This document shows positions 1 through 6,162 of a stretch of DNA of 9,068 bases, one piece after another. The position numbers and the translations under genes were made by a program. Numbering within the stretch: position 1 is the first letter of the stretch; every line of letters starts with the position of its first letter. Below the pieces are notes generated by a model. The model searched no databases. It had not been told where the DNA came from and saw only the letters and a program-made list of their open reading frames with translations. Source of the DNA: Acidobacteriota bacterium (lineage in GTDB: Bacteria > Acidobacteriota > Terriglobia > Acidiferrales > UBA7541); contig JAGWRH010000186.1 in NCBI GenBank assembly GCA_028876695.1, forward strand, positions 1-9,068, in the 5' to 3' direction.

Positions 1-468
1 GAATTACTGCAGGCGCTGGGACTCCGATCGTTCGCGCCCAGTGTCACGGCGTGTCCCGGCTGCGGCCGCACCACCAGCACAACTTTCCAGGAGCTGGCCG
101 AAAGCATCCAGAGCTACATCCGCGATTCCATGCCGCAGTGGAAACGCTATTACGAAGGCGTCGAGAACATGAAAGTCGCGGTGATGGGCTGCATCGTCAA
201 CGGCCCCGGCGAATCGCGCGCCGCCAACATCGGCATCAGTTTGCCGGGAACCGGCGAATCGCCGCGCTGCCCGGTTTATATCGACGGCCAGAAGTTCAGC
301 ACGCTCGAAGGTAACTACGATGAGCTTTCGTGTGCGTTTCGCGCGCTGGTGGATGACTACATTGCCTCGAAATATCCGAAGCGCGAGACGCCGCTGCCCG
401 CTTCCGCCGCAGCCTCGTCCGCGCCGGGCGGCGCCGATGCCGCGCCTGCGCTTCGCGTGATCGCCTGA
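1..468 (+). CDS. ispG: 4-hydroxy-3-methylbut-2-enyl diphosphate synthase, C-terminal part (5' truncated)
   Basis: This is the C-terminal 155 residues of IspG (GcpE), which converts methylerythritol cyclodiphosphate to HMBPP in the cytosolic MEP isoprenoid pathway using a 4Fe-4S cluster. The reading frame is open from base 1. The sequence shows the cluster-binding pattern of the family: ACPGCGRTT (CxxC) near the start, then MGCIVNGPGE with the third cysteine and the glutamate that acts as fourth ligand in characterised IspG proteins. After the conserved core the protein ends in about 30 residues rich in Ala, Pro and Ser (PLPASAAASSAPGGADAAPA) that look like a disordered tail rather than catalytic sequence. 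The stop is TGA at 466-468. The N-terminal TIM-barrel domain lies outside the window. Identification is secure from the cluster motifs; the upstream gene context cannot be seen. Confidence 0.95.
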   Translation, partial: ELLQALGLRSFAPSVTACPGCGRTTSTTFQELAESIQSYIRDSMPQWKRYYEGVENMKVAVMGCIVNGPGESRAANIGISLPGTGESPRCPVYIDGQKFSTLEGNYDELSCAFRALVDDYIASKYPKRETPLPASAAASSAPGGADAAPALRVIA

Positions 469-565
469 GCGGCCGTGTAGCCGCCGCCGCGATCGTTCTC
501 TGGGAAATTACTTCTGAGTAGCGCTCTTCTTACGCTTGCTCTTCGCGCCGCGCGCATGCAATAAG

Positions 566-595
566 GTGGAAGAACCCCAGGCTCGGTTGTACATT
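566..595 (+). promoter_or_regulatory. Putative promoter giving a leaderless lplT-aas mRNA
   Basis: A -10-like TACATT (590-595, 4 of 6 matches to TATAAT) lies 18 bases after GTGGAA (566-571, a poor -35). The -10 ends six bases before the ATG at 602, so a transcript starting at the usual distance would begin at or next to the A of the start codon. No Shine-Dalgarno sequence lies at a normal distance from this ATG. The spacing matches that at mlaF, which is the main reason for listing it. It is a weak match and purely an inference. Confidence 0.3.
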
Positions 596-601
596 CCCGA
601 T

Positions 602-3600
602 ATGCACGACACCCAAACGTCCGCCGCAATCGCGGCCGGCGCGTCCGCGCAATCGGATTCGCGGGCGCCGCTTCCGGCCAATTGGCGCGTCGGATTTTGG
701 AGCCTGATCCTCACCCAGTTTCAAACCGCTTTCAACGATAACGCGCTGAAGTTTCTCGTCATTTACATGCTCGTGGCGATGAATTTCCCCGAGCAGCGTC
801 GCGATTTCCTGGTGCTCGTGATCGGAGCGCTATTCGCCATACCGTTCATCCTGTTCTCGATGGCCGGAGGCTATCTGGCCGATCGCTATAGCAAGCGCGG
901 GGTGACGATCGGCACGAAATGGCTGGAAATCGCCGTCATGGCGTTTTTTATTTGGGGGCTGGCGATTCACAACCTGGCGATGGAATGTTCGGGAGTCTTC
1001 CTGATCAGTGCGGAGGCCGCGCTCTTCGGCCCGTCGAAATACGGGCTGCTGCCGGAGCTTTTGCCCGAACGCGAGCTTTCCTGGGGCAACGGCATCATCG
1101 AACTCGGAACTTTTCTCGCCAGCGTCTCCGCGATGATGGCCGCCGGAATGCTGGGCGACCGTTATCGAGGCCGCGAAGCCATCGCCGGCGGCTTGCTTCT
1201 GGCGTTCACTTGCGCCGGCCTGATCACCAGCTTGGGCATTTCGCGGGTTCCGCCCGCCGATCCGCGGAAGCAGTTCCGGTGGAATCCGGCCGGAGATCTC
1301 GGGGCGCATCTCAAAACCATTCGCGCGGACCGCGTTCTCGCGTGGGCGGTCGTCGGAAACACATACCTTTTTTTTCTCGCCGGCCTGCTGCAGCTCGTAA
1401 TCGTGATCTACGGCCACGACGTGCTGCACGTGGACGACACGCATACGGCGTACCTGCAGGCCGCCGTGGGAATCGGGATCGGCCTCGGCAGCCTGGCCGC
1501 GGGATATCTTTCCGGCGGGAAAATCGAGTACGGATTGATTCCGCTCGGCGCCGTGGGCATGACGGTCTTCGGCGCGGCGCTCTATAGCCCCGCGCTCACG
1601 CTTTCGACGTCCGCGCTTCATCTGGCGCTGCTCGGATTTTTTGGCGGACTTTTCGCCGTGCCGCTCGGCGCTCTGATCCAGCACCGGCCCAGGCCGGAAC
1701 ACAAAGGCGGCGTGATCGCCACCGCCAATCTCTTGTCGTTCGTAGGAATTTTCATCGCCGCCGGCGCGTATTATTTCTTTTCGGCTGTGCTGCACCAGAC
1801 GGCGCGCGGCCTGTTCCTCGACGGCGCGCTTCTGACGCTGATCACCACCGCGTACTCCATTTACCTGCTGCCGGACTCCTTGCTCCGCTTCGTCCTGTGG
1901 CTCGCCACGCACACGGTGTATCGCATTCGCGTGGAGGGGCGCGACAACATCCCCGAAAGAGGCGGCGCGCTTTTCGTTTCGAACCATATGTCGTTTGTGG
2001 ACGCGCTGCTGTTGATTGCCTCCACGGATCGCTCGATTCGTTTCCTAATGTTTAAAGGCATATACGACCTGCCATACGTGAAACCGTTTGCAAAAATGAT
2101 TCACGCGATTCCCATCTCCTCGGAGCAGCGGCCGCGCGAGATGCTTCATTCCCTGCGCGAAGCGACCGAAGCGATCGAGCGGGGCGAAGTGGTCTGCATG
2201 TTCGCCGAGGGCCAGATCACGCGCATCGGGCGGCTGCTGCCGTTTCGCCGCGGGATGGAACGCATCATGAAAGGCGTCGATGCGCCGGTCATTCCCGTGA
2301 GCCTCGACGGCGTGTGGGGCAGCATTTTTAGCTTCAAAGGAGGCCGGTTCGTCTGGAAATGGCCGCGCATGATTCCCTATCCGGTGACGGTGGCGTATGG
2401 AAAGCCGATGCCCGCGGCGTCGAGCACGTTCGAAGTGCGCGAGGCCGTGCAGCAGCTTCAAGCGGACGCCTACGCTCATCGCAAGCGCCGCATGCTCACA
2501 CTGCATCGCTCGCTGATTCAAACCGCGCACCGGCATCCCTTCCGCTTCGCCATGGCCGATAAGCGCCGCGTGCGAATGAAATGGTCCGGCGCGCTGCTCA
2601 GCGCGATTTTCCTGGCGTTGCGGCTGCGCAACGCGTGGGAGGGGCAGGAGATGGTTGGGATCATGCTGCCTCCGTCCGTCCCGGGCGCGCTGGTGAATTT
2701 CGCCGCGCTGCTCGCGGGGAAAATTCCCGTGAACCTGAATTACACCACATCCGACGAAGCGCTCGGTTCCTGCGCCGCGCAATGCAAAATCGAAACCGTG
2801 ATCACCACCAAACCGCTGCTCGATAAAATTCCGCTGCGCGTCCCGGGCAAAGCGATCCTGCTCGAAGAAGCGGCCGCTTCGCCGAAGCCTGCCGAACGCT
2901 TTGCCGCGCTGGCGCTGTGGTTCATGCCGGGGCGATTCATCGAGCGCAGCCTGAGCGGCGGCAAGCCGAAGTCGATGGACGACCTGGCAACCGTGATTTT
3001 TTCGAGCGGCAGCACCGGCGACCCAAAGGGCGTGATGCTTTCGCATTTCAATATCGCGTCCAATATCGACCAGGCCGGGCAAACGTTCATGCTCGATCGC
3101 GACGATTGCCTGCTGGGAATCCTGCCGTTTTTTCACTCGTTCGGATTCACCATCACGCTGTGGCTTCCGGCGGTTCTCGGCGTGAGCGTGGTGTATCACC
3201 CCAGTCCGCTGGATTTGGCCGCGGTCAGCGAATTGGTTCGCGATTATCGCGTCACGTTCCTGATGGCTACGCCAACTGTCCTGCAAGCTTATCTGCGCCG
3301 CTGCTCTCCCGAAGATTTCGGCAGCTTGAAATTCGTAATCGCCGGCGCGGAAAAGCTGCCCGATCGCCTGGCGGCCGCGTTCGAGGATCGCTTCGGCATT
3401 CGCCCTCTCGAAGGCTACGGCGCGACGGAATGTTCGCCGGTGGTGGCCGTGAACACGAGCGATTTCCGCGCGCCCGGATTCCGGCAAGCGGGTTCGAAGC
3501 GCGGGCGCATCGGCCAACCGCTGCCGGGCATCGCCGTGCGCATCGTGGATCCGGAAACGCGCGAGGCCGTGCCGCTCGAGACGCCTGGCCTGCTGCTCGT

Positions 3601-4072
3601 GAAGGGCCCCAATGTGATGCTGGGTTACCTGGGGAAACCGGAACAAACGGCCGAGGTGCTGCGGGATGGCTGGTATGTGACCGGCGACATCGCGGCGGAA
3701 GACGAAGATGGATTCCTGACGATCACCGATCGCCTGAGCCGCTTCAGCAAAATCGGCGGTGAAATGGTGCCGCACGTCAAAATCGAAGAGCGGCTGCATG
3801 AACTGGCCGGAGCGACGGAGCAGAAATTCGTCGTCACCGGCGTGCCGAACGGTAAAAAGGGCGAGCGGCTCGTGGTGCTGCACATCCTGACCGCGGAGGA
3901 ATTGCAAGCCGTGCTCGACCTGCTGCCGCAATCCGGCCTGCCCAATCTCTGGACGCCGCGGCCGAACCAATTCTTCGCCGTCGAAGCGCTGCCGTACCTG
4001 GGAACCGGCAAGCTCGATCTGCGCCGGGTGCGCGAGCTGGCGCTCGAACTCTCGCCTGCTCAAGTCGAATAA
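602..4072 (+). CDS. aas: LplT-Aas fusion: MFS lysophospholipid transporter / acyltransferase / acyl-ACP synthetase
   Basis: A 1156-residue three-part protein. Residues about 20-420 are a hydrophobic multi-pass MFS domain of the LplT type, with FNDN at 44-47 in the first helix. Residues about 435-625 are a PlsC-family acyltransferase, with NHMSFVD giving the HX4D catalytic pair H462/D467 and FAEG at 534-537. Residues about 650-1145 are an AMP-forming adenylation domain, with SSGSTGDPKG at 801-810, YGATE at 939-943, the ribose-binding aspartate of TGD at 1029, and the expected catalytic lysine K1137 in GTGKLD. In E. coli, LplT flips lysophospholipids to the inner leaflet and Aas re-acylates them using acyl-ACP made by its own synthetase domain; here both are one chain at the inner membrane. 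I chose ATG 602 because residues encoded between the upstream TTG 536 and 602 resemble no family N-terminus. All three active sites look intact. It converges with mlaD. The exact lipid substrate is inferred. Confidence 0.9.
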   Translation: MHDTQTSAAIAAGASAQSDSRAPLPANWRVGFWSLILTQFQTAFNDNALKFLVIYMLVAMNFPEQRRDFLVLVIGALFAIPFILFSMAGGYLADRYSKRGVTIGTKWLEIAVMAFFIWGLAIHNLAMECSGVFLISAEAALFGPSKYGLLPELLPERELSWGNGIIELGTFLASVSAMMAAGMLGDRYRGREAIAGGLLLAFTCAGLITSLGISRVPPADPRKQFRWNPAGDLGAHLKTIRADRVLAWAVVGNTYLFFLAGLLQLVIVIYGHDVLHVDDTHTAYLQAAVGIGIGLGSLAAGYLSGGKIEYGLIPLGAVGMTVFGAALYSPALTLSTSALHLALLGFFGGLFAVPLGALIQHRPRPEHKGGVIATANLLSFVGIFIAAGAYYFFSAVLHQTARGLFLDGALLTLITTAYSIYLLPDSLLRFVLWLATHTVYRIRVEGRDNIPERGGALFVSNHMSFVDALLLIASTDRSIRFLMFKGIYDLPYVKPFAKMIHAIPISSEQRPREMLHSLREATEAIERGEVVCMFAEGQITRIGRLLPFRRGMERIMKGVDAPVIPVSLDGVWGSIFSFKGGRFVWKWPRMIPYPVTVAYGKPMPAASSTFEVREAVQQLQADAYAHRKRRMLTLHRSLIQTAHRHPFRFAMADKRRVRMKWSGALLSAIFLALRLRNAWEGQEMVGIMLPPSVPGALVNFAALLAGKIPVNLNYTTSDEALGSCAAQCKIETVITTKPLLDKIPLRVPGKAILLEEAAASPKPAERFAALALWFMPGRFIERSLSGGKPKSMDDLATVIFSSGSTGDPKGVMLSHFNIASNIDQAGQTFMLDRDDCLLGILPFFHSFGFTITLWLPAVLGVSVVYHPSPLDLAAVSELVRDYRVTFLMATPTVLQAYLRRCSPEDFGSLKFVIAGAEKLPDRLAAAFEDRFGIRPLEGYGATECSPVVAVNTSDFRAPGFRQAGSKRGRIGQPLPGIAVRIVDPETREAVPLETPGLLLVKGPNVMLGYLGKPEQTAEVLRDGWYVTGDIAAEDEDGFLTITDRLSRFSKIGGEMVPHVKIEERLHELAGATEQKFVVTGVPNGKKGERLVVLHILTAEELQAVLDLLPQSGLPNLWTPRPNQFFAVEALPYLGTGKLDLRRVRELALELSPAQVE

Positions 4073-4083
4073 GATTCACGCCG

Positions 4084-5157
4084 CTAGAAAATTCCCAGCT
4101 TGATGCGCAGGAATTTTTTCGGGTTTTTCCGGAAGTCGTTCATCAGCACGCGCATGTCACCGGTAAGGCCGGTCATATTGTCGTACAGTTGCGGGTCAGT
4201 GAAGAATTTGCCCACGGTTCCCTGTCCGCCATTCATCTTTCCGGTCACGTCCCGGACGTTCGCGGAAGCGTCGCGCAAGTTCGTGTACAACTGATCGTCG
4301 GTGGCAAGTTTGCCGAGCGTGCCCCTGCCGGCGCGAAGATCGCCGAGCAGCGCGTTTCCTTTCTCGGCCACGCCGCTGATGTTGTTGTAGGCGCTCGGGT
4401 CGTAAATCAGCTTGCCGAGCGTTCCTTTCTGGCTGCTGAGCGCCGCGGTGACATTCTCCAGGTGACCGGCGGCGTTGTCCACTTTGTTGTAGAGCTCGTC
4501 CGAAGCCGTCAATTTGCCGAGCGTCCCTTGGCCCTCCTGAATCGATGTGGCCACGGCGTCGAGCCTCGTCGCGGTGTCGTTCAGATGGTTGTAAAGCGAG
4601 GGATCGTTCATCAGCCTGCCGAGCGTCCCATTGCCGTTCTGAACTTTGTTGACGACTTCCTGAACGTCGTCGGTGAGCGCGCCGAGACTTTGCATCAAAT
4701 CCGCGCCGCGCTGGACCACCTGTTTGATGTCGGGCACCTCGTCGCTCGCCACCACGCCATTATCGGGAATCGCCGTACCCGTCAGGCCGCGCGTAATATT
4801 CACGTAGCGGTCGCCCAACAACCCTTCCGTCACCAAGCTGGCGCGCGAATCCGTGCGAATATCCGGCTGATATTTTTTCGAAACGCGCATCACGATGGTT
4901 ACGCCGTGCATGCGGTCCTTTGGACGCGGCGTCAGCCGAATGGACGCGATATTTCCAACCTGCACGCCGTCGAGCGCCACGGGCGCGCCTTCTTGTATAT
5001 TTCCCGCCTCGGGAACGTACGTCGTCAGTTGATACTTCGGGCCGAAGAAGCCGGCGCCGGTGACGTATAAGATCCCCACGGCCAGAATCACCAGCCCGGC
5101 CAGCACGAAGATTCCTACCCGCAATTCCGACCACGTGAGTTGTTTTCGCTGCGCCAT
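4084..5157 (-). CDS. mlaD: MCE-domain phospholipid transport protein MlaD with five C-terminal repeats
   Basis: A 357-residue inner-membrane-anchored periplasmic component of an Mla-type phospholipid transporter. One N-terminal membrane segment (about residues 13-33) has no lipobox after it, so it is probably an uncleaved anchor. The MCE domain follows at about 42-124 (LTTYVPEAGNIQEGAPV, LDGVQVGNI, then VTEGLLGDRYVNIT). MCE domains form hexameric rings that carry lipid through a central pore. Residues 177-346 are five tandem 34-residue units, each starting GT(L/V)G(K/R) and carrying a D..xxY motif, then the basic end KKFLRIKLGIF. E. coli MlaD is much shorter, about 180 residues. A strong Shine-Dalgarno AGGAGG (5164-5169, minus strand) sits six bases before the ATG, and the gene starts 31 bases after mlaF, so the two are probably co-transcribed and coupled. 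The family call is firm; substrate and direction of transport are inferred. Confidence 0.93.
   Translation of the reverse strand: MAQRKQLTWSELRVGIFVLAGLVILAVGILYVTGAGFFGPKYQLTTYVPEAGNIQEGAPVALDGVQVGNIASIRLTPRPKDRMHGVTIVMRVSKKYQPDIRTDSRASLVTEGLLGDRYVNITRGLTGTAIPDNGVVASDEVPDIKQVVQRGADLMQSLGALTDDVQEVVNKVQNGNGTLGRLMNDPSLYNHLNDTATRLDAVATSIQEGQGTLGKLTASDELYNKVDNAAGHLENVTAALSSQKGTLGKLIYDPSAYNNISGVAEKGNALLGDLRAGRGTLGKLATDDQLYTNLRDASANVRDVTGKMNGGQGTVGKFFTDPQLYDNMTGLTGDMRVLMNDFRKNPKKFLRIKLGIF
4120..4629 (-). repeat. Five tandem 102-bp coding repeats in mlaD
   Basis: Five consecutive units of exactly 102 bases (34 codons) with no insertion or deletion between them. On the plus strand the 10-mer TGCCGAGCGT recurs at 4311, 4413, 4515 and 4617, exactly 102 bases apart, and the unit at 4209 has a diverged version (TGCCCACGGT). 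Protein units begin at residues 177, 211, 245, 279 and 313 of MlaD. Outside the GTLGK core the units differ considerably, so the array is old or has been kept by selection on the protein rather than being a fresh duplication. Confidence 0.9.
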
Positions 5158-5163
5158 TCCGTT

Positions 5164-5169
5164 CCTCCT
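5164..5169 (-). promoter_or_regulatory. Strong Shine-Dalgarno site of mlaD
   Basis: AGGAGG on the minus strand, six bases before the mlaD ATG. It is the clearest ribosome binding site in the window. It fixes the mlaD start and contrasts with mlaF, lplT-aas and def, which have none. Confidence 0.8.
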
Positions 5170-5188
5170 CGGCGCTTCTCGCGCAAAA

Positions 5189-6073
5189 CTATTCGGCGGA
5201 AGCCAGGAATTTTTTCAAGTATTCGTCGGACGTACGCAATAGCTCCTCGGCCGCTCCTTCGAAATAAATTCGTCCCTCGCGCAGGACCAGCACATTGGTC
5301 CCACGCGACGCATCGGCGTGTCCCTCGCGTTGCGAGCCCGCGGAACTCGCTCCATTCGCGTGAACCACGCGGCCCGAGCCTGGGTCGAATCGGTAATTCG
5401 CCAGTCCGAACGCATCCTGCACGCGGTGCGTGGCAATCATGGATGTGACGTTCTGGAGATCGCGGCCGCGCATGATCAGCGTGATGATCGTTTGCGACGT
5501 AACCGGGTCGAGGCCCGCCGTGGGCGAATCGTAGAAGACCACCGGCGGCCGGTCCGCCAGCGCGCGCGCAATCGACACGCGCCTGCGCATGCCGCCCGAT
5601 AGGTCGCCGGGATACATGTCGTAGCTCGATTCCAACTCCACGAACCGCAGCACCTCCCGCACGCGCGATTCGAGCTCGGCGTCCGAAAGATTTTCTTCCT
5701 GCAGCCGGAAGCCCACGTTATCGGCCACCGTGATCGAATCGAAAAGCGCGCCTTCCTGGAATACAAACCCCAGATGCCGCCGGAACTCCAGCAGCTCCTG
5801 CTCGGACATTTCTCCCAGTTCGTGGCCCATCACCCAGATGCGTCCCGAATCCGCCCGCAGCAGCCCCGCGCCCAGCTTCATGATCAGCGTTTTTCCGGTG
5901 CCGGTCTCGCCCAATAGCACTTTCGTCTCGCCGGGCCACACCTCGAAATTGATTCCGTGCAGCACGTCGCCTTCATCGAATCCGAGGTGGACGTCCGAAA
6001 AGGCGATCAGCGGTTCGACCGGGGCGGGGTTCGCCATATCCGCAGGTGGCGCGGGGCGCGGCGAGGGCGTCAT
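5189..6073 (-). CDS. mlaF: Mla-type ABC transporter ATP-binding protein MlaF, Walker B Glu replaced by Ser
   Basis: A 294-residue cytosolic ATPase that would drive phospholipid movement through MlaE. Order of motifs: Walker A GETGTGKT (55-62), Q-loop glutamine 106 in FVFQEGALFDS (an MlaF-type Q-loop), signature LSGGMRRR (from 158), Walker B VVFYDSPTAGLDP with D182, and the H-loop histidine 216 in IATHR. The residue after Walker B Asp, normally the catalytic glutamate, is serine 183 (TCG). About 30 residues rich in Gly/Ser/Arg are inserted after the H-loop (about 228-260) before VLREGRIYFEG. The frame stays open 28 codons further upstream, but that stretch overlaps a terminator-like hairpin and a TATAAT box. 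I prefer ATG 6073, with a second possible ATG at 6037; neither has a Shine-Dalgarno site. It lies 31 bases before mlaD and 89 bases after mlaE. Family assignment is firm; the start is moderately sure. Confidence 0.9.
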   Translation of the reverse strand: MTPSPRPAPPADMANPAPVEPLIAFSDVHLGFDEGDVLHGINFEVWPGETKVLLGETGTGKTLIMKLGAGLLRADSGRIWVMGHELGEMSEQELLEFRRHLGFVFQEGALFDSITVADNVGFRLQEENLSDAELESRVREVLRFVELESSYDMYPGDLSGGMRRRVSIARALADRPPVVFYDSPTAGLDPVTSQTIITLIMRGRDLQNVTSMIATHRVQDAFGLANYRFDPGSGRVVHANGASSAGSQREGHADASRGTNVLVLREGRIYFEGAAEELLRTSDEYLKKFLASAE

Positions 6074-6079
6074 ACGGGG

Positions 6080-6108
6080 ATTATAGATGCAAAAAGCCCC
6101 GATTCCAG
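6080..6108 (-). promoter_or_regulatory. Putative promoter giving a leaderless mlaF-mlaD mRNA
   Basis: On the minus strand a perfect TATAAT (6080-6085) lies 17 bases after CTGGAA (6103-6108, a 3 of 6 match to TTGACA). The -10 ends six bases before ATG 6073, so transcription would be expected to begin at the start codon itself. This offers mlaF-mlaD a promoter separate from mlaE. The -10 is strong and the -35 weak. Confidence 0.45.
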
Positions 6109-6117
6109 CGAGGCTTT
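6091..6117 (-). terminator. Terminator-like hairpin after mlaE
   Basis: Read on the minus strand, AAAGCCTCG (6117-6109) pairs with CGGGGCTTT (6101-6093) through nine base pairs, one of them G-U, around a seven-base loop. It runs into five consecutive T (6095-6091), three of which can also pair in the stem. It begins about 45 bases after the mlaE stop and fits a modest Rho-independent terminator or attenuator separating mlaE from mlaF. The loop contains the possible -35 element of mlaF. Confidence 0.45.
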
Positions 6118-6162
6118 GCCGGGCCGGCGGCTGCCCGCGAAACGATCCATCGCTCAACGCCG

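Noticed and set aside
469..484. Hairpin GCGGC/GCCGC just after the ispG stop as a terminator
   Set aside because: Only five base pairs with no T-run after it. In DNA this GC-rich such short pairs are common. The rest of 469-565 shows nothing I can support.
536..601. TTG 536 as the start of the lplT-aas fusion
   Set aside because: The 22 extra residues look like translated intergenic sequence, and a TTG start without a ribosome site is less likely than ATG 602.
2045..4063. A 672-codon open frame on the minus strand opposite lplT-aas, and a 385-codon one at 830-1987
   Set aside because: They lie fully antisense to a protein with intact, recognisable motifs along its whole length. The translations are rich in Arg, Gln, His and Ala with no family motif, as expected for shadow frames in GC-rich DNA.
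4189..5070. 293-codon plus-strand frame opposite mlaD
   Set aside because: It is a shadow of the mlaD repeats: its apparent periodicity comes from the 102-bp repeats read in antisense, and mlaD has a strong ribosome site and a clear MCE domain.
6089..6117. Sigma54-type promoter suggested by TGG and TTGCA near mlaF
   Set aside because: The distance between the two elements is too long for the fixed -24/-12 spacing of sigma54 promoters.
6074..6157. ATG 6157 as the start of mlaF
   Set aside because: The extra 28 codons cover a terminator-like hairpin and a perfect TATAAT box, have no ABC ATPase similarity, and no ribosome site precedes them.
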